Positions 17,284 to 25,534 of a stretch of 64,000 nt of DNA are shown here, one piece after another. Below the pieces are notes generated by a model. That model ran no database searches and was not told where the DNA came from. It worked only from the letters and a program-made list of their open reading frames with translations. Numbering within the stretch: the stretch's first letter is position 1; every line of letters begins with the position of its first letter. The DNA is from Bog-473 sp035552395 (GTDB lineage Bacteria > Actinomycetota > Acidimicrobiia > Acidimicrobiales > RAAP-2), in assembly GCA_035552395.1 (NCBI GenBank), contig DASZLL010000112.1, forward strand, positions 1 to 64,000, written 5' to 3'. The translations under genes and the position numbers were made by a program.

Positions 17284-17625
17284 GTGGATCAGGATTTCCG
17301 TATAGAAGAGAGGGTGGCGGGCACCCTGCCCGTGATCGCGGTGAGCGGTGAGATCGACGTCGCCACGGCTCCCCAGCTGCGGGAATGCCTGCATCGGGTC
17401 ATCGCCGAGGGCGGGAGCACCATCGTGCTCGACCTCCTCGGAGTCACCTTTCTCGATTCGACGGCCCTGGGCGTTCTCGTTGGTGCGCTCAAGAGGTGCC
17501 GGGAGCTGGGCGGGGACCTGCATGTCGTCTTGGCGGACCCACGCATCATGAAGATCTTCGAGATCACCGGGCTGACCAACGTGTTCACGATCACGGATTC
17601 ACTTCAGGCAGCCGGAGCGACGTGA
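17284..17625 (+). CDS. rsbV: Anti-sigma factor antagonist (STAS domain, RsbV-like)
   Basis: A 113-residue single STAS domain. GTG 17284 is chosen because CAGGAGAGCAGGA is directly upstream and the domain begins immediately (FRIEERVAGTLPVIAVSGEID). The phosphorylated serine of the partner switch is Ser59 in VTFLDSTALGVLVG. In its unphosphorylated form it should bind the RsbW-like kinase encoded next and release the sigma factor. Its stop overlaps the next start as GTGA, so antagonist and kinase are translationally coupled. Confidence 0.9.
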   Translation: MDQDFRIEERVAGTLPVIAVSGEIDVATAPQLRECLHRVIAEGGSTIVLDLLGVTFLDSTALGVLVGALKRCRELGGDLHVVLADPRIMKIFEITGLTNVFTITDSLQAAGAT

Positions 17626-18047
17626 CGGATTCAATGAAGCAGTTGTCTGCGGGGGATCGCATCGAGCTCAGGTTTCCGGCGCGAGGTGATCTGATCGTCC
17701 TGGCCAGGCTGGTGACCAGTGCGATCTCGGCTCGTGCCGGCTTCGACATCGAAGAGCTGGAAGACCTGCGTCTCGCCGTCGGCGAACTCTGTCTGCTCAC
17801 CTTGCAGGGCCATGATGCCCGGTACGGGGACCTTTGGCTGGAGCTCAACGTATTGGGCGATGCCCTCGCGGTCGAATGCACCTTGGAGCGCGCGGCACCC
17901 GCCGACGGGACCCGTCCCGATGAAGACGAGTCGGCCCGGCTGAGTGAACAGATTCTCGATGCTCTAGTTGACGAGCACGGCCGGGAGAGCCAGGACGGCT
18001 CCGTGCGTGCGTGGTTGCGCAAGCGGCGGGGGGGGCATGCCACGTGA
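17622..18047 (+). CDS. rsbW: Anti-sigma factor with HATPase fold (RsbW-like)
   Basis: A 141-residue GHKL-fold protein expected to hold the downstream sigma factor and phosphorylate the upstream STAS protein. GTG 17622 overlaps the antagonist stop; ATG 17634 is an alternative. The N-box helix reads DLRLAVGELCLLTL at about 48-61: the Glu is kept, but the Asn that binds Mg-ATP is absent, and the G1 motif is not evident. Either a diverged RsbW of the actinobacterial DLRLAV-ELC type or a binding-only anti-sigma factor. It overlaps the sigma gene by GTGA. Confidence 0.78.
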   Translation: MTDSMKQLSAGDRIELRFPARGDLIVLARLVTSAISARAGFDIEELEDLRLAVGELCLLTLQGHDARYGDLWLELNVLGDALAVECTLERAAPADGTRPDEDESARLSEQILDALVDEHGRESQDGSVRAWLRKRRGGHAT

Positions 18048-18805
18048 CGGTGGGCCGGGAAGACCATCCCGGGCCGGAGTCCGACGCCGGAATTGAACAC
18101 CCTCCCCTCGACCCAGCCGAGCGCGAGGAGCTGATTACTTCCAACCTCGGACTTGCCCATCAGTTGGCGCGGCGTTTCCTCCACCGAGGCGAGCCGTTGG
18201 ACGACCTCGTCCAGGTCGCGTCCGTGGCACTGGTGAAGTCGGTAGATCGATTCGATCCAGGTCGGGGCGTGGACTTCGCAGCATTCGCCACGAGAACGAT
18301 TATCGGCGAGCTCAAGCGCCACTTTCGGGACAAGGGCTGGGCCGTCAGAGCGAGCAGGCGAGTGCAGGAGCTCTACCTCGAGCTCGGCCACGCCACAGCG
18401 AGCCTCGTCCAGCAGCTCGGTCGCAACCCGACGGTGGCGGAACTGTCAGAAGCCACCGGGGCGAGTGAGGAATCGGTCATCGAGGCGATCGAAGCCGGGC
18501 AGGGCTACCGCGCCGCGTCCATCGACGCAAACGAGAGCGAGGACGACCCGCTCTCTGCCCGCCTTGGCGAGTACGACAACAATTACGACTCCATCGAGGA
18601 CCGCGTCCTGCTCGGCCCGGCGCTGGCAACCCTGCCACCCCGGGAACAGTCGATTCTGCGCATGCGCTTCGTCGACGGCCTTACCCAATCGGAGATCGCC
18701 GTCGCCGTGGGCGTGAGCCAGATGCACGTGTCCAGGCTGCTGTCCTCAAGCCTTCAGAAGCTCCGCGAAGGCATCGGGCAGGCCGAGGCCAAGCGAAGGC
18801 CGTAG
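18044..18805 (+). CDS. SigB/SigF-type RNA polymerase sigma factor
   Basis: A 253-residue sigma-70 family group 3 factor. GTG 18044 overlaps the anti-sigma stop. Region 2 (about 28-105) contains DDLVQVASVALVKSVDRFDPGRGVDFAAFATRTIIGELKR-type motifs for core binding and -10 recognition; region 3 with LGRNPTVAELSEATG follows; region 4 (about 190-243) ends with the helix-turn-helix LTQSEIAVAVGVSQMHVSRL for the -35. With the STAS and RsbW partners upstream, it should be a stress or developmental sigma factor. Candidate targets in this window are the phosphatase and csbD. Confidence 0.9.
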   Translation: MTVGREDHPGPESDAGIEHPPLDPAEREELITSNLGLAHQLARRFLHRGEPLDDLVQVASVALVKSVDRFDPGRGVDFAAFATRTIIGELKRHFRDKGWAVRASRRVQELYLELGHATASLVQQLGRNPTVAELSEATGASEESVIEAIEAGQGYRAASIDANESEDDPLSARLGEYDNNYDSIEDRVLLGPALATLPPREQSILRMRFVDGLTQSEIAVAVGVSQMHVSRLLSSSLQKLREGIGQAEAKRRP

Positions 18806-18947
18806 CGACGGATTCAGGCACCCGGAGGGGGAATCGCCCCGGAAACGGTGTCGAATTGGCCGGCTGTTCGACGAGATCAGTGAAAAATCCGGGATATCCC
18901 GGCGCCTCTTGAGTATCGTTCGGCCAGCGATAGACGGAAGGGGGGCC

Positions 18948-20594
18948 ATGGTCCATCTCGATGCCTCGTTGGCTCGTTCCCAAGACCCTGGGGATAAGGG
19001 TCTGAAGACTGGGGCGCTTGGGCTGATCTCCTCGGTCGTTGTCGGAGTCGCGTCGACGGCGCCCGCTTACAGCTTGGCGGCCACCTTGGGGTTCGTCGTC
19101 ATCGCGATCAACGGCCTGGGCGCGCCGATCATCACGATCCTGGCCTTCATCCCGATGCTGTTCATCTCCTATGCCTACAAAGAGCTGAACTATGCCGACC
19201 CCGACTGCGGCACGACGTTCACATGGGGAGCTCGCGCGTTCGGTCCCAAGACGGGGTGGTTCGGCGGGTGGGGCATCGTGGCAGCCGACATCCTCGTAAT
19301 GGCCAGCCTGGCCCAGATCGCAGGGCAATACGTTTTCCTGCTCTTCAACGCCAATGGCATCGGGTCCAACGCGTCCAGCGGCTGGGTCCTCCTGGTCGGG
19401 ATCATGTGGATCGTGGTCATGACGGCGATCTGCTACGTCGGGATCGAGGTCTCGGCCAACATGCAGAAGGTCCTTCTCGGGATCGAACTGACGATCCTGC
19501 TTGTGTTCGCGGTCGTCGCCCTGGTGAAGGTCGGCTCAGGCCACGCGCCCCCCGGTCACTTGACACCCAGCGCGGAGTGGTTCAATCCCTTCCACCATCT
19601 CTCCTTCACCAGCTTCATGGTGGGGTTCACCCTGATGCTGTTCATCTATTGGGGCTGGGACACCTCGGTCTCGGTGAACGAGGAGACCAAGGACTCGCAC
19701 CGGACACCGGGACGCGCCGCCGTGCTTTCCACTGTGATCCTGCTCGTGACCTACGCCCTGGTGGTCATGGCCTCGCAGTCCTACGCCGGCGTCGGCACCA
19801 AGGGCATCGGCCTGGGCAACAGCGCCAACGAGAACGACGTGATCAAAGTTCTCGGGACCTCGGTCTTCGGCACGTCGGGGATCGGATCGGTCATGACGCA
19901 CCTGCTCCTGCTCATGGTCCTCAGCTCGGCGGCGGCCTCGACACAGACCACCATCCTGCCGACGGCGCGGACCACCCTGTCGATGGCGACCTACAAGGCG
20001 ATTCCCTCCGCCTTCGGGCGGGTGCACAAGCGCTTCCTGACGCCCACCGTGTCGACGGTCGTCATGGGTGCCATCTCCATCGTCCTCTACGTGGCCATGA
20101 ACTACCTGTCGAGCGGCAGCAGTGTCATCACCGACTCGGTCACTGCGCTGGGCGTGATGATCGCGTTCTACTACGGCCTGACCGGGTTCGCTTGCGTCTG
20201 GTACTACCGCAAGAGCCTGACTGAGAGCGCCCGGAGCCTGTGGCTGCGCGGCATCCTCCCGCTCGCCGGTGGTCTCGTCCTGTGGTTCGCGATGTTCTGG
20301 TCCCTCTGGCACAACTGGGTGGACCCGGTGGACACCAGCTACACGACTTGGACCTTTCCCGGAACGCACCGGGTGATCGGCGGAGTCTTCATCCTCGACG
20401 TGGGCGCCATCGTCCTTGGCATCGTCCTGTTCTTGCTCTGCTGGGCCAGTCGCCCGGCTTACTTCCGGGGCGAGGTCCTCAACCGAGACACACCGACGCG
20501 GGTGCCCGAGGACATCGGGAGACCAGTCGGACTCTTCGGAATCGACCCCACCCAGGTCCCGGGAGCCGAGAAGGAGCCGACACAAGCGGGTTAG
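18948..20594 (+). CDS. APC-family amino acid permease
   Basis: A 548-residue transporter with about 12 transmembrane helices. ATG 18948 follows GGAAGGGGGG. The first helix has SSVVVGVASTAPAYSLAATLG, the unwound small-residue segment where APC proteins bind the amino-acid amine, and the YKELNYADPDCGTTFTW motif follows helix 3. It should import an amino acid or amine with a proton or sodium. It stands alone 140 bp after the sigma gene. Confidence 0.85.
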   Translation: MVHLDASLARSQDPGDKGLKTGALGLISSVVVGVASTAPAYSLAATLGFVVIAINGLGAPIITILAFIPMLFISYAYKELNYADPDCGTTFTWGARAFGPKTGWFGGWGIVAADILVMASLAQIAGQYVFLLFNANGIGSNASSGWVLLVGIMWIVVMTAICYVGIEVSANMQKVLLGIELTILLVFAVVALVKVGSGHAPPGHLTPSAEWFNPFHHLSFTSFMVGFTLMLFIYWGWDTSVSVNEETKDSHRTPGRAAVLSTVILLVTYALVVMASQSYAGVGTKGIGLGNSANENDVIKVLGTSVFGTSGIGSVMTHLLLLMVLSSAAASTQTTILPTARTTLSMATYKAIPSAFGRVHKRFLTPTVSTVVMGAISIVLYVAMNYLSSGSSVITDSVTALGVMIAFYYGLTGFACVWYYRKSLTESARSLWLRGILPLAGGLVLWFAMFWSLWHNWVDPVDTSYTTWTFPGTHRVIGGVFILDVGAIVLGIVLFLLCWASRPAYFRGEVLNRDTPTRVPEDIGRPVGLFGIDPTQVPGAEKEPTQAG

Positions 20595-20829
20595 CCTCCG
20601 ATCGTGCCCAGCGACGGGACTGGTCGCAGATGACGGCGCAGGCTTCCGGTTGATCCCGATTCCCTCACTTCGGTCGGACTGACGGCGGCCGATGACCTCG
20701 ACCACCAGGTGTGGCGCGCCCTCGAGAGGTCCGATGCCGCCAACACGTGACGCGGCGCAGGATCGACAAGCCCGCTAAACCGAGAGCGGCGTCCAACACG
20801 CCGCCGTACAACGCCGAGCCGGAGGTGCA
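20595..20829. other. 235 bp intergenic region, no gene supported
   Basis: Lies between the permease and an SDR gene. A short plus-strand frame (ending TGA near 20750, reading DDLDHQVWRALERSDAANT) could be a tiny peptide or a remnant, but it has no ribosome site. GGAGGTGC just before 20830 serves the SDR gene. Confidence 0.4.
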
Positions 20830-21588
20830 ATGACGAAGCGACTGGAAGGGACCGTGTCCTTGGTGACGGGTGCGAGCAGCGGAATTGGCGAGGCCACGGC
20901 CGCCGTGCTGGCCGGAGAGGGGGCCAAGGTGGCCCTGGTCGCCAGACGACGCGATCGCCTCGAGACGTTGGCGGGGCGCATCGGGACTGAACAGACCCTG
21001 GTGATCGAGGCCGACGTCACCGATCCAGACCAGGCGGCGGGCGCAGTGGCCACCACGGTCGACGAGTTCGGTCGCCTCGACACGTTGGTCAACAACGCCG
21101 GGGTGATGCTCCTTGGGCCGATCGTCGGGGCTCCGATCGACGAGTGGCAGCGCATGGTCAACCTCAACCTGCTGGGCTTGCTCTATTGCACCCACGCGGC
21201 GCTTCCCCATCTCCTGTCCGCCGCCGAGAGTGAGCCGCGGTCCGTCGCCGACCTGGTGAACGTCAGCTCGGTCGCCGGCCGAGTGGCCCGCCTCAACAGC
21301 GGTGTCTACAACGCGACCAAGCACGGTGTGGGTGCGTTCAGCGAGTCGCTGCGCCAGGAGGTGACGAAGCGCCACGTCAGAGTCACCATCATCGAGCCCG
21401 GTGCGGTGGCCACCGAGCTGGCGTTTCACAACCGCCCCGAGATCCTCGAGGGAATGGCCCAGACCTTCGGCGGCATCGAGATCATGCAGGCCCAAGACAT
21501 CGCCGAGAGCATCCGCTACGCCGTGACGCAGCCGAGCCGAGTGACCGTGAACGAGATTCTCGTACGGCCGACCGAGCAGGAGCGCTGA
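20830..21588 (+). CDS. Classical short-chain dehydrogenase/reductase
   Basis: A 252-residue NAD(P)-dependent oxidoreductase. Cofactor motif TGASSGIGEA at about 13-22, VNNAGVM, and the Ser-Tyr-Lys triad in VSSVAGRVARLNSGVYNATKHGV are present. The Arg-rich VARRRDRLE after strand 2 favours NADP(H). ATG 20830 follows GGAGGTGC. Closest in style to clavaldehyde-dehydrogenase-like SDRs (YdfG group); substrate unknown. It is followed after one base by the P-loop kinase gene. Confidence 0.88.
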   Translation: MTKRLEGTVSLVTGASSGIGEATAAVLAGEGAKVALVARRRDRLETLAGRIGTEQTLVIEADVTDPDQAAGAVATTVDEFGRLDTLVNNAGVMLLGPIVGAPIDEWQRMVNLNLLGLLYCTHAALPHLLSAAESEPRSVADLVNVSSVAGRVARLNSGVYNATKHGVGAFSESLRQEVTKRHVRVTIIEPGAVATELAFHNRPEILEGMAQTFGGIEIMQAQDIAESIRYAVTQPSRVTVNEILVRPTEQER

Positions 21589-21589
21589 G

Positions 21590-22141
21590 ATCAAGCGGGT
21601 AGCCGTCGTTGGGTGCTCCGGGTCGGGGAAAACGACCCTGGCCGCGACCTTGGCGCGGACGCTCGCGGTCAACCACGTCGAGCTGGACTCGATCTACCAC
21701 CAGCCTGGTTGGACGCAGCTCTCCGACGAGGAGTTTCGGGCCCGTGTTGCGCTGGCGACTGAGCCCGACGCTTGGGTGGTGGACGGGAATTATTCGCTGG
21801 TTCGCGACATCGTGTGGGACAAGGCCGACACCGTTGTCTGGTTCGACCTGCCGTACGTCACAGTGATGGCACGCACCATCCTGCGCACCTTGCGACGGAC
21901 CTTCACGCGTGAGGAACTTTGGAACGGCAATCGGGAACCCCTTTCGAACATGTGGTCCCTCAAGCCCGAGAAATCGATCATCGCCTGGACTGCGACCCGC
22001 CATGGGGTGTACCGCCGGCGCTACCGCGACGCGGCACATGATCCGCGGTGGGCCGATTTGCACTTCGTGCGGCTCTCGTCGCAGGCCGAAGCGGACGCCT
22101 TCGTCCAAGGATTGGCGTCGACCGTGACCAAGGAGGAGTGA
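21590..22141 (+). CDS. P-loop kinase (adenylate-kinase-like, FlaR group) with an ATC start
   Basis: About 183 residues. Walker A GCSGSGKT lies at 8-15, then DSIYHQPGWTQLSDEEF and WVVDGNYSLVRDI, and an Arg-rich lid TILRTLRRTFTREELWNGNRE. This is the pattern of topology-modulation or adenylate-kinase-like proteins that phosphorylate an unknown small molecule. No ATG, GTG or TTG in frame lies upstream of the Walker A; the first in-frame one is TTG 21650, which would delete it. The family normally begins MKRVAVVG; here the codon is ATC at 21590, seven bases after AGGAG. Either ATC initiates or the start codon was mutated. Confidence 0.65.
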   Translation: MKRVAVVGCSGSGKTTLAATLARTLAVNHVELDSIYHQPGWTQLSDEEFRARVALATEPDAWVVDGNYSLVRDIVWDKADTVVWFDLPYVTVMARTILRTLRRTFTREELWNGNREPLSNMWSLKPEKSIIAWTATRHGVYRRRYRDAAHDPRWADLHFVRLSSQAEADAFVQGLASTVTKEE

Positions 22142-22143
22142 CC

Positions 22144-22920
22144 ATGGATCTCGATCTGGCGGGGAGAGCAGTGCTGATCACGGGTGGCACGGACGGGCTC
22201 GGCCTGGCGTTGGCGAAGCGGCTGGCTGCCGAGGGTGCATCGGTGGCGGTCTGCGGTCGCGACACGGAGCGCGTGAGCTCAGCCGAGGCGGCCTTGCGCG
22301 AGACCGGTGGAGATGCCTTGGCGCAGCGGGCCGACGTCACACGACCGGAAGAGCTGCAGGCGTTTGTTGACGCCGCCTTGGCCCGTTGGGGCCGTATCGA
22401 CGGGGTGGTGCACAACGCGGGCCGCGCATCGGGTGGCCCGATCGAATCCATTGAGGACGCGACCTGGGATTCCGACTTCCAGCTCAAGCTGATGGCAGCC
22501 GTGCGCCTCACCCGTTTGGTCTTGCCCCGACTGCGCGAAGCCAAGGGCTCGATTCTCTTCACTCTGGCCATCGCGGCCAAGGCGCCCGGCGCGTCGAGCG
22601 AGCCGAGCTCCGTGACCCGCGCTGCGGGCATGGCGCTCATGAAGGCCCTCTCGAAAGAGCTCGCTCCAGACGGGGTCCGCGCCAACGCGGTGCTCATCGG
22701 CCTCATCGAAAGCGGCCAGTGGGTACGGGCCGCAGTGAGCGCGGGACAACCGGTCGAGCAGTTCTACGAAAGGTTTGCCAAGGACGCGGCGATTCCTATG
22801 GGTCGATTCGGCCGCGCCGACGAATTCGCCGACTTAGGATGCTTCCTCCTGTCGGCTCGGGCGTCGTATCTCACCGGGGTCGCCATCAACCTCGACGGGG
22901 GACTCTCTCCGGCGGTCTGA
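22144..22920 (+). CDS. SDR-family oxidoreductase
   Basis: A 258-residue SDR starting at ATG 22144, two bases after the kinase stop and behind AAGGAGGAG. Cofactor motif TGGTDGLGLALAKRLA near 13-28 and VHNAGRASGG are intact, but the usual catalytic Tyr-xxx-Lys is replaced: the sequence after the active-site strand reads SSEPSSVTRAAGMALMKALSKE, with no Tyr at the expected place. It may be a divergent SDR with another acid, or act on a cofactor-bound ligand without the classical triad. Related to the 3-oxoacyl-ACP reductase-like group. Confidence 0.78.
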   Translation: MDLDLAGRAVLITGGTDGLGLALAKRLAAEGASVAVCGRDTERVSSAEAALRETGGDALAQRADVTRPEELQAFVDAALARWGRIDGVVHNAGRASGGPIESIEDATWDSDFQLKLMAAVRLTRLVLPRLREAKGSILFTLAIAAKAPGASSEPSSVTRAAGMALMKALSKELAPDGVRANAVLIGLIESGQWVRAAVSAGQPVEQFYERFAKDAAIPMGRFGRADEFADLGCFLLSARASYLTGVAINLDGGLSPAV

Positions 22921-22923
22921 CCG

Positions 22924-23172
22924 TCAGGCGTTGTATCCCTCGGTCGTGGTGTGGTCGCCCGAGCCCACCTCCTGCAGGCCGATCGCATAGCCGTCGATCA
23001 TGTCGATCCGCGTCAATGCGTCGACGTGAGCCCGGCCGTCCCCGCCCCACTTTGCCTTGGCCGCCCGGCGTGCGGAGATCGTGTCGTCGGCCACCACGAA
23101 CACCACTTCGTGGTCCTCGCCCATGCGGCCGGGGGTCAGCTCGCCTCCGAGGAAGGCAGCGAAGAGGTGCAC
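22924..23172 (-). CDS. DUF1543-like small protein
   Basis: An 82-residue protein starting at GTG 23172 (an in-frame ATG at 23205 would overlap the divergent epimerase start). It begins VHLFAAFLGGELTPGRMGEDHEVVFVVADD and continues AAKAKWGGDGRAHVDALTRIDMIDGYAI, resembling the single-repeat form of DUF1543 (LF-x-YLGG...HDVVFVVG...W...HID). Function unknown. It ends four bases from the SDR stop, convergent with it. Confidence 0.5.
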   Translation of the reverse strand: MHLFAAFLGGELTPGRMGEDHEVVFVVADDTISARRAAKAKWGGDGRAHVDALTRIDMIDGYAIGLQEVGSGDHTTTEGYNA

Positions 23173-23203
23173 GCGGGGCAGCGTAGCGAGTACGAAAGGG
23201 ACC

Positions 23204-24124
23204 ATGAGTCCTGACAACCTGATCGACCAGACAATCGTGGTGACCGGCGTTACCGGGCAGGTCGCCCGCCCACTGGCCCAAGCCCTCGCCCGGGGTAACC
23301 GCGTCGTGGGGGCGGCGCGCTTTACTGACAGTGTGGCCCGCACCGAGCTCGAGGCGTCCGGCGTCGAGTGCGTCCCGATCGACCTGGTGAAGGGCGACGT
23401 GACCGGTCTCCCGATGGACGCTGACTACGTGCTCAACTTCGCCGTGGCCAAGACGAACGACTGGGAGCGCGACCTGGCCGCCAACAGCGGGGGGCTGGCC
23501 TACCTCATGGAGCATCATCAGCGGGCTACCGCGTTCTTGCACTGCTCGTCGACGGCGGTCTATCAGCCCGCCGGTCATCTGGCCCTCGACGAGTCGGCGC
23601 CGCTCGGTGACAACCACGGCGTGTGGCCCTTCCTACGCACGTACAGCATCTGCAAGATCGCTGCGGAGGGTACGGCGCGCTGGGCGGCTGAGCGTTTTGG
23701 ATTGCCGACGACGATTGCGCGGCTCTCGGTTCCGTATGGGGACAACGGTGGATGGCCGGCCATCCACCTGCACATGATGCTGTCGGGCCACGCCATCCCC
23801 GTTCATGTCGACGCGCCCAGCGTCTACCACCCTCTGCACGCCGACGACATCTTCGCCATGGTCCCTCGGTTGCTGGCAGCGGCGGCGGTGCCGGCGGTGA
23901 CCGTCAATTGGGGCGGCAGTGAGCCGGTGAGCATCGAGGAATGGTGCACGTACTTGGGGGAGCTGGCCGGAGTGGAAGCGAGCTTCGATCCGACAACACA
24001 GACCATCGACAGCGTGCAGATCGATACGACGCGGATGCACGAGTTGGCCGGGCGCACCACGGTGCCCTGGCGTGACGGCATGCGCCGCATGGCGCGCATT
24101 CTCCATCCGGACAAGGTGGCGTGA
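23204..24124 (+). CDS. NAD-dependent epimerase/dehydratase (extended SDR)
   Basis: A 306-residue extended SDR from ATG 23204 behind AAAGGG. Rossmann motif VTGVTGQVARPLAQAL at 13-28, Ser115/116 and Tyr147-xxx-Lys151 (TYSICKIAAEG) complete the catalytic set. The Gly-x-x-Gly-x-Val ending is slightly unusual, as most relatives have GxxGxxG. Its probable substrate is a nucleotide sugar or similar. GTGA overlap joins it to the acetyltransferase gene. Confidence 0.82.
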   Translation: MSPDNLIDQTIVVTGVTGQVARPLAQALARGNRVVGAARFTDSVARTELEASGVECVPIDLVKGDVTGLPMDADYVLNFAVAKTNDWERDLAANSGGLAYLMEHHQRATAFLHCSSTAVYQPAGHLALDESAPLGDNHGVWPFLRTYSICKIAAEGTARWAAERFGLPTTIARLSVPYGDNGGWPAIHLHMMLSGHAIPVHVDAPSVYHPLHADDIFAMVPRLLAAAAVPAVTVNWGGSEPVSIEEWCTYLGELAGVEASFDPTTQTIDSVQIDTTRMHELAGRTTVPWRDGMRRMARILHPDKVA

Positions 24125-24585
24125 ACGGCATCCGCTTCGAGCTCTGCGATCCCGAGCAACCGCCCGCGTCCGATCTCCTGGCCGAGATGCGAGTCGAGCT
24201 CAAGGACGTCTACGAATCCTTCAACCGACTCGACCACCCGCCACTCTCAGCTGAGGAGTTGCGCGGCCCGGGCGGTGCGTACCTCGTCGGCTACGAAGGG
24301 AGGACGGCGGTTGCCGGCGGAGGCCTCCGACACCTCGACGAGGGCGTCGCGGAGATCAAGCGCATGTTCGTCCGACCCCCGGCGCGCTCCCGTGGCGTGG
24401 CGAGAGCGCTCCTGGCGGCCCTCGAGGCGACGGCGCGGGAGCTGGGCTACCCACGGATCCGCCTGGACACCGGGCCCAAGCAGGTGCACGGGCTGGCGCT
24501 GTACCGCTCGGGTGGGTACGTGGACGTCCCGCCGTACAACGACAACCCCTTTGCCTGTTTTTGGGGTGAAAAGATCTTGTCCTGA
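24121..24585 (+). CDS. GNAT-family N-acetyltransferase
   Basis: A 154-residue GCN5-related acetyltransferase. GTG 24121 overlaps the epimerase stop. Motif A is IKRMFVRPPARSRGVARALLAALEATARELGY, carrying the R-x-x-G-x-A loop for the acetyl-CoA pyrophosphate, and motif B is LYRSGGYVDVPPYNDNPFA. The latter resembles a plant-type GNAT group in which the acceptor is a free amino acid or small amine. Coupled to the epimerase, but no shared pathway is evident. Confidence 0.82.
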   Translation: MNGIRFELCDPEQPPASDLLAEMRVELKDVYESFNRLDHPPLSAEELRGPGGAYLVGYEGRTAVAGGGLRHLDEGVAEIKRMFVRPPARSRGVARALLAALEATARELGYPRIRLDTGPKQVHGLALYRSGGYVDVPPYNDNPFACFWGEKILS

Positions 24586-24602
24586 GCGGGCAGGCGTACG
24601 CG

Positions 24603-24731
24603 GTGGTCGTGCGTGTTGCGATTGATCCGGGCTCGCATTCGGCGCACCGCCGAGGGATTCTCGACCAGTACGTGATCCCCGAGCTTCCGGCCCTCCCTAA
24701 AAGGTCCAGACCTCCATCACCTGGTCGGTAG
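24603..24731 (+). pseudogene. Remnant of an antibiotic-monooxygenase-like (ABM/EthD fold) gene
   Basis: An open stretch of 42 codons beginning VVVRVAIDPGSHSAHRRGIL, then DQYVIPELPALPK. This resembles the first third of small actinobacterial ABM-like proteins (a strand V-x-V-x-I-x-P-G, helix, then VVPE-x-x-ALPG). The similarity stops where it runs into the 3' end of the convergent acetyltransferase and no body of the protein follows. It is therefore a decayed 5' fragment, probably cut by rearrangement. Confidence 0.4.
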
Positions 24732-25116
24732 TTGGCACCCCGCCGGACCCCTCGTAGGTGGCCCGGGCGGCGCGGTTGCTGTCGTCGGTGATGACCCACA
24801 TCCCGTAACACTCAACCTCGCGGGCGAGCTCGCCCAGGCGCTCGACAAGGGCGCGGCCGATGCCCCGGCGGCGGAACGGCTCATCCACGGCGAGTTCGTA
24901 GAGGAACATCTCGGTTCCCTTGTCCGGATGGGTGACCTCCACCCCGCTGACGAAGCCGACGGCGCGCTCGCCGTCGTACGCGATGAGGAGATGGTGGCCC
25001 GCCTCGCCGAGAAAACGAGACGTCGCCTCAGGCGTGGCCGGCCCGTCGAACAGGTGGGAGGCCGCCACGACGAGGCGATCGTCACCGGGTCGGAGTAGCC
25101 GGATATCCATCGGCAT
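24697..25116 (-). CDS. GNAT acetyltransferase, AAC(3)-I-like
   Basis: A 139-residue acetyltransferase starting at ATG 25116, which shares one base with the stop of the upstream DoxX gene (TGATG). MDIRLLRPGDDRLV is followed by motif A FLYELAVDEPFRRRGIGRALVERL and a short C terminus ending QVMEVWTF. The layout is like aminoglycoside 3-N-acetyltransferase type I and its housekeeping relatives; resistance is possible but unproven. Confidence 0.8.
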   Translation of the reverse strand: MPMDIRLLRPGDDRLVVAASHLFDGPATPEATSRFLGEAGHHLLIAYDGERAVGFVSGVEVTHPDKGTEMFLYELAVDEPFRRRGIGRALVERLGELAREVECYGMWVITDDSNRAARATYEGSGGVPTTDQVMEVWTF

Positions 25117-25511
25117 CAATGCGGGAGCTGGTCGCGGTCGGGTCGCCCCTGCAGCGCGGCCCAGATCATCACGAACTGGAGCGGGAGCCGGCCCCAGGCC
25201 ACGACGGGCGAGTCGGACGGCCCAGGGTTGCGCCCGCTGCCGGCGTCGAGTGCCATCTGTACGTTGGCGGGGAACACGGCGGCGAGCACGGCCACGCTGG
25301 CGGCTGGCGCCCAGCGGCTGCCTCGCACGAGCCCGAGTGCGCACGCCAGCTCAGCCAGCCCGCTCACGTAGATGAGGTTGGTGTGGTGCCGCCCGGGAAT
25401 GGCGCGGGGCATGATCGACGCGAAGACCTGCGGGCGGACGAGGTGCACCAGGCCGCTTGTCGCGAAGCCAGAGGCGAGTGCCTGGGGGGCGCGACGCCGG
25501 AGGTTGCTCAT
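25116..25511 (-). CDS. DoxX-like membrane protein
   Basis: A 131-residue protein with four hydrophobic segments: FATSGLVHLVRP, NLIYVSGLAELACALGLV, APAASVAVLAAVFPANVQMAL and PLQFVMIWAALQ. The GxxHF/VRP first helix and the helix 3 FPANVQMAL pattern fit DoxX/DUF4267-type proteins. ATG 25511 has no strong ribosome site. Function unknown; members affect oxidative stress. Divergent from the GH4 gene by 23 bp and coupled to the acetyltransferase. Confidence 0.7.
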   Translation of the reverse strand: MSNLRRRAPQALASGFATSGLVHLVRPQVFASIMPRAIPGRHHTNLIYVSGLAELACALGLVRGSRWAPAASVAVLAAVFPANVQMALDAGSGRNPGPSDSPVVAWGRLPLQFVMIWAALQGRPDRDQLPH

Positions 25512-25522
25512 GACCGGGACTG

Positions 25523-25528
25523 TACTGT
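25523..25528 (+). promoter_or_regulatory. -10 element of the GH4-transport cluster
   Basis: TACTGT followed by six bases and GTG 25535, without a Shine-Dalgarno sequence: a leaderless start. It lies in only 23 bp between two divergent genes. Confidence 0.45.
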
Positions 25529-25534
25529 GGCGGC

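Noticed and set aside
24697..25116. Calling the acetyltransferase an aminoglycoside-resistance gene
   Set aside because: The AAC(3)-I-like layout is shared by many housekeeping GNATs and there is no mobile element or resistance context.
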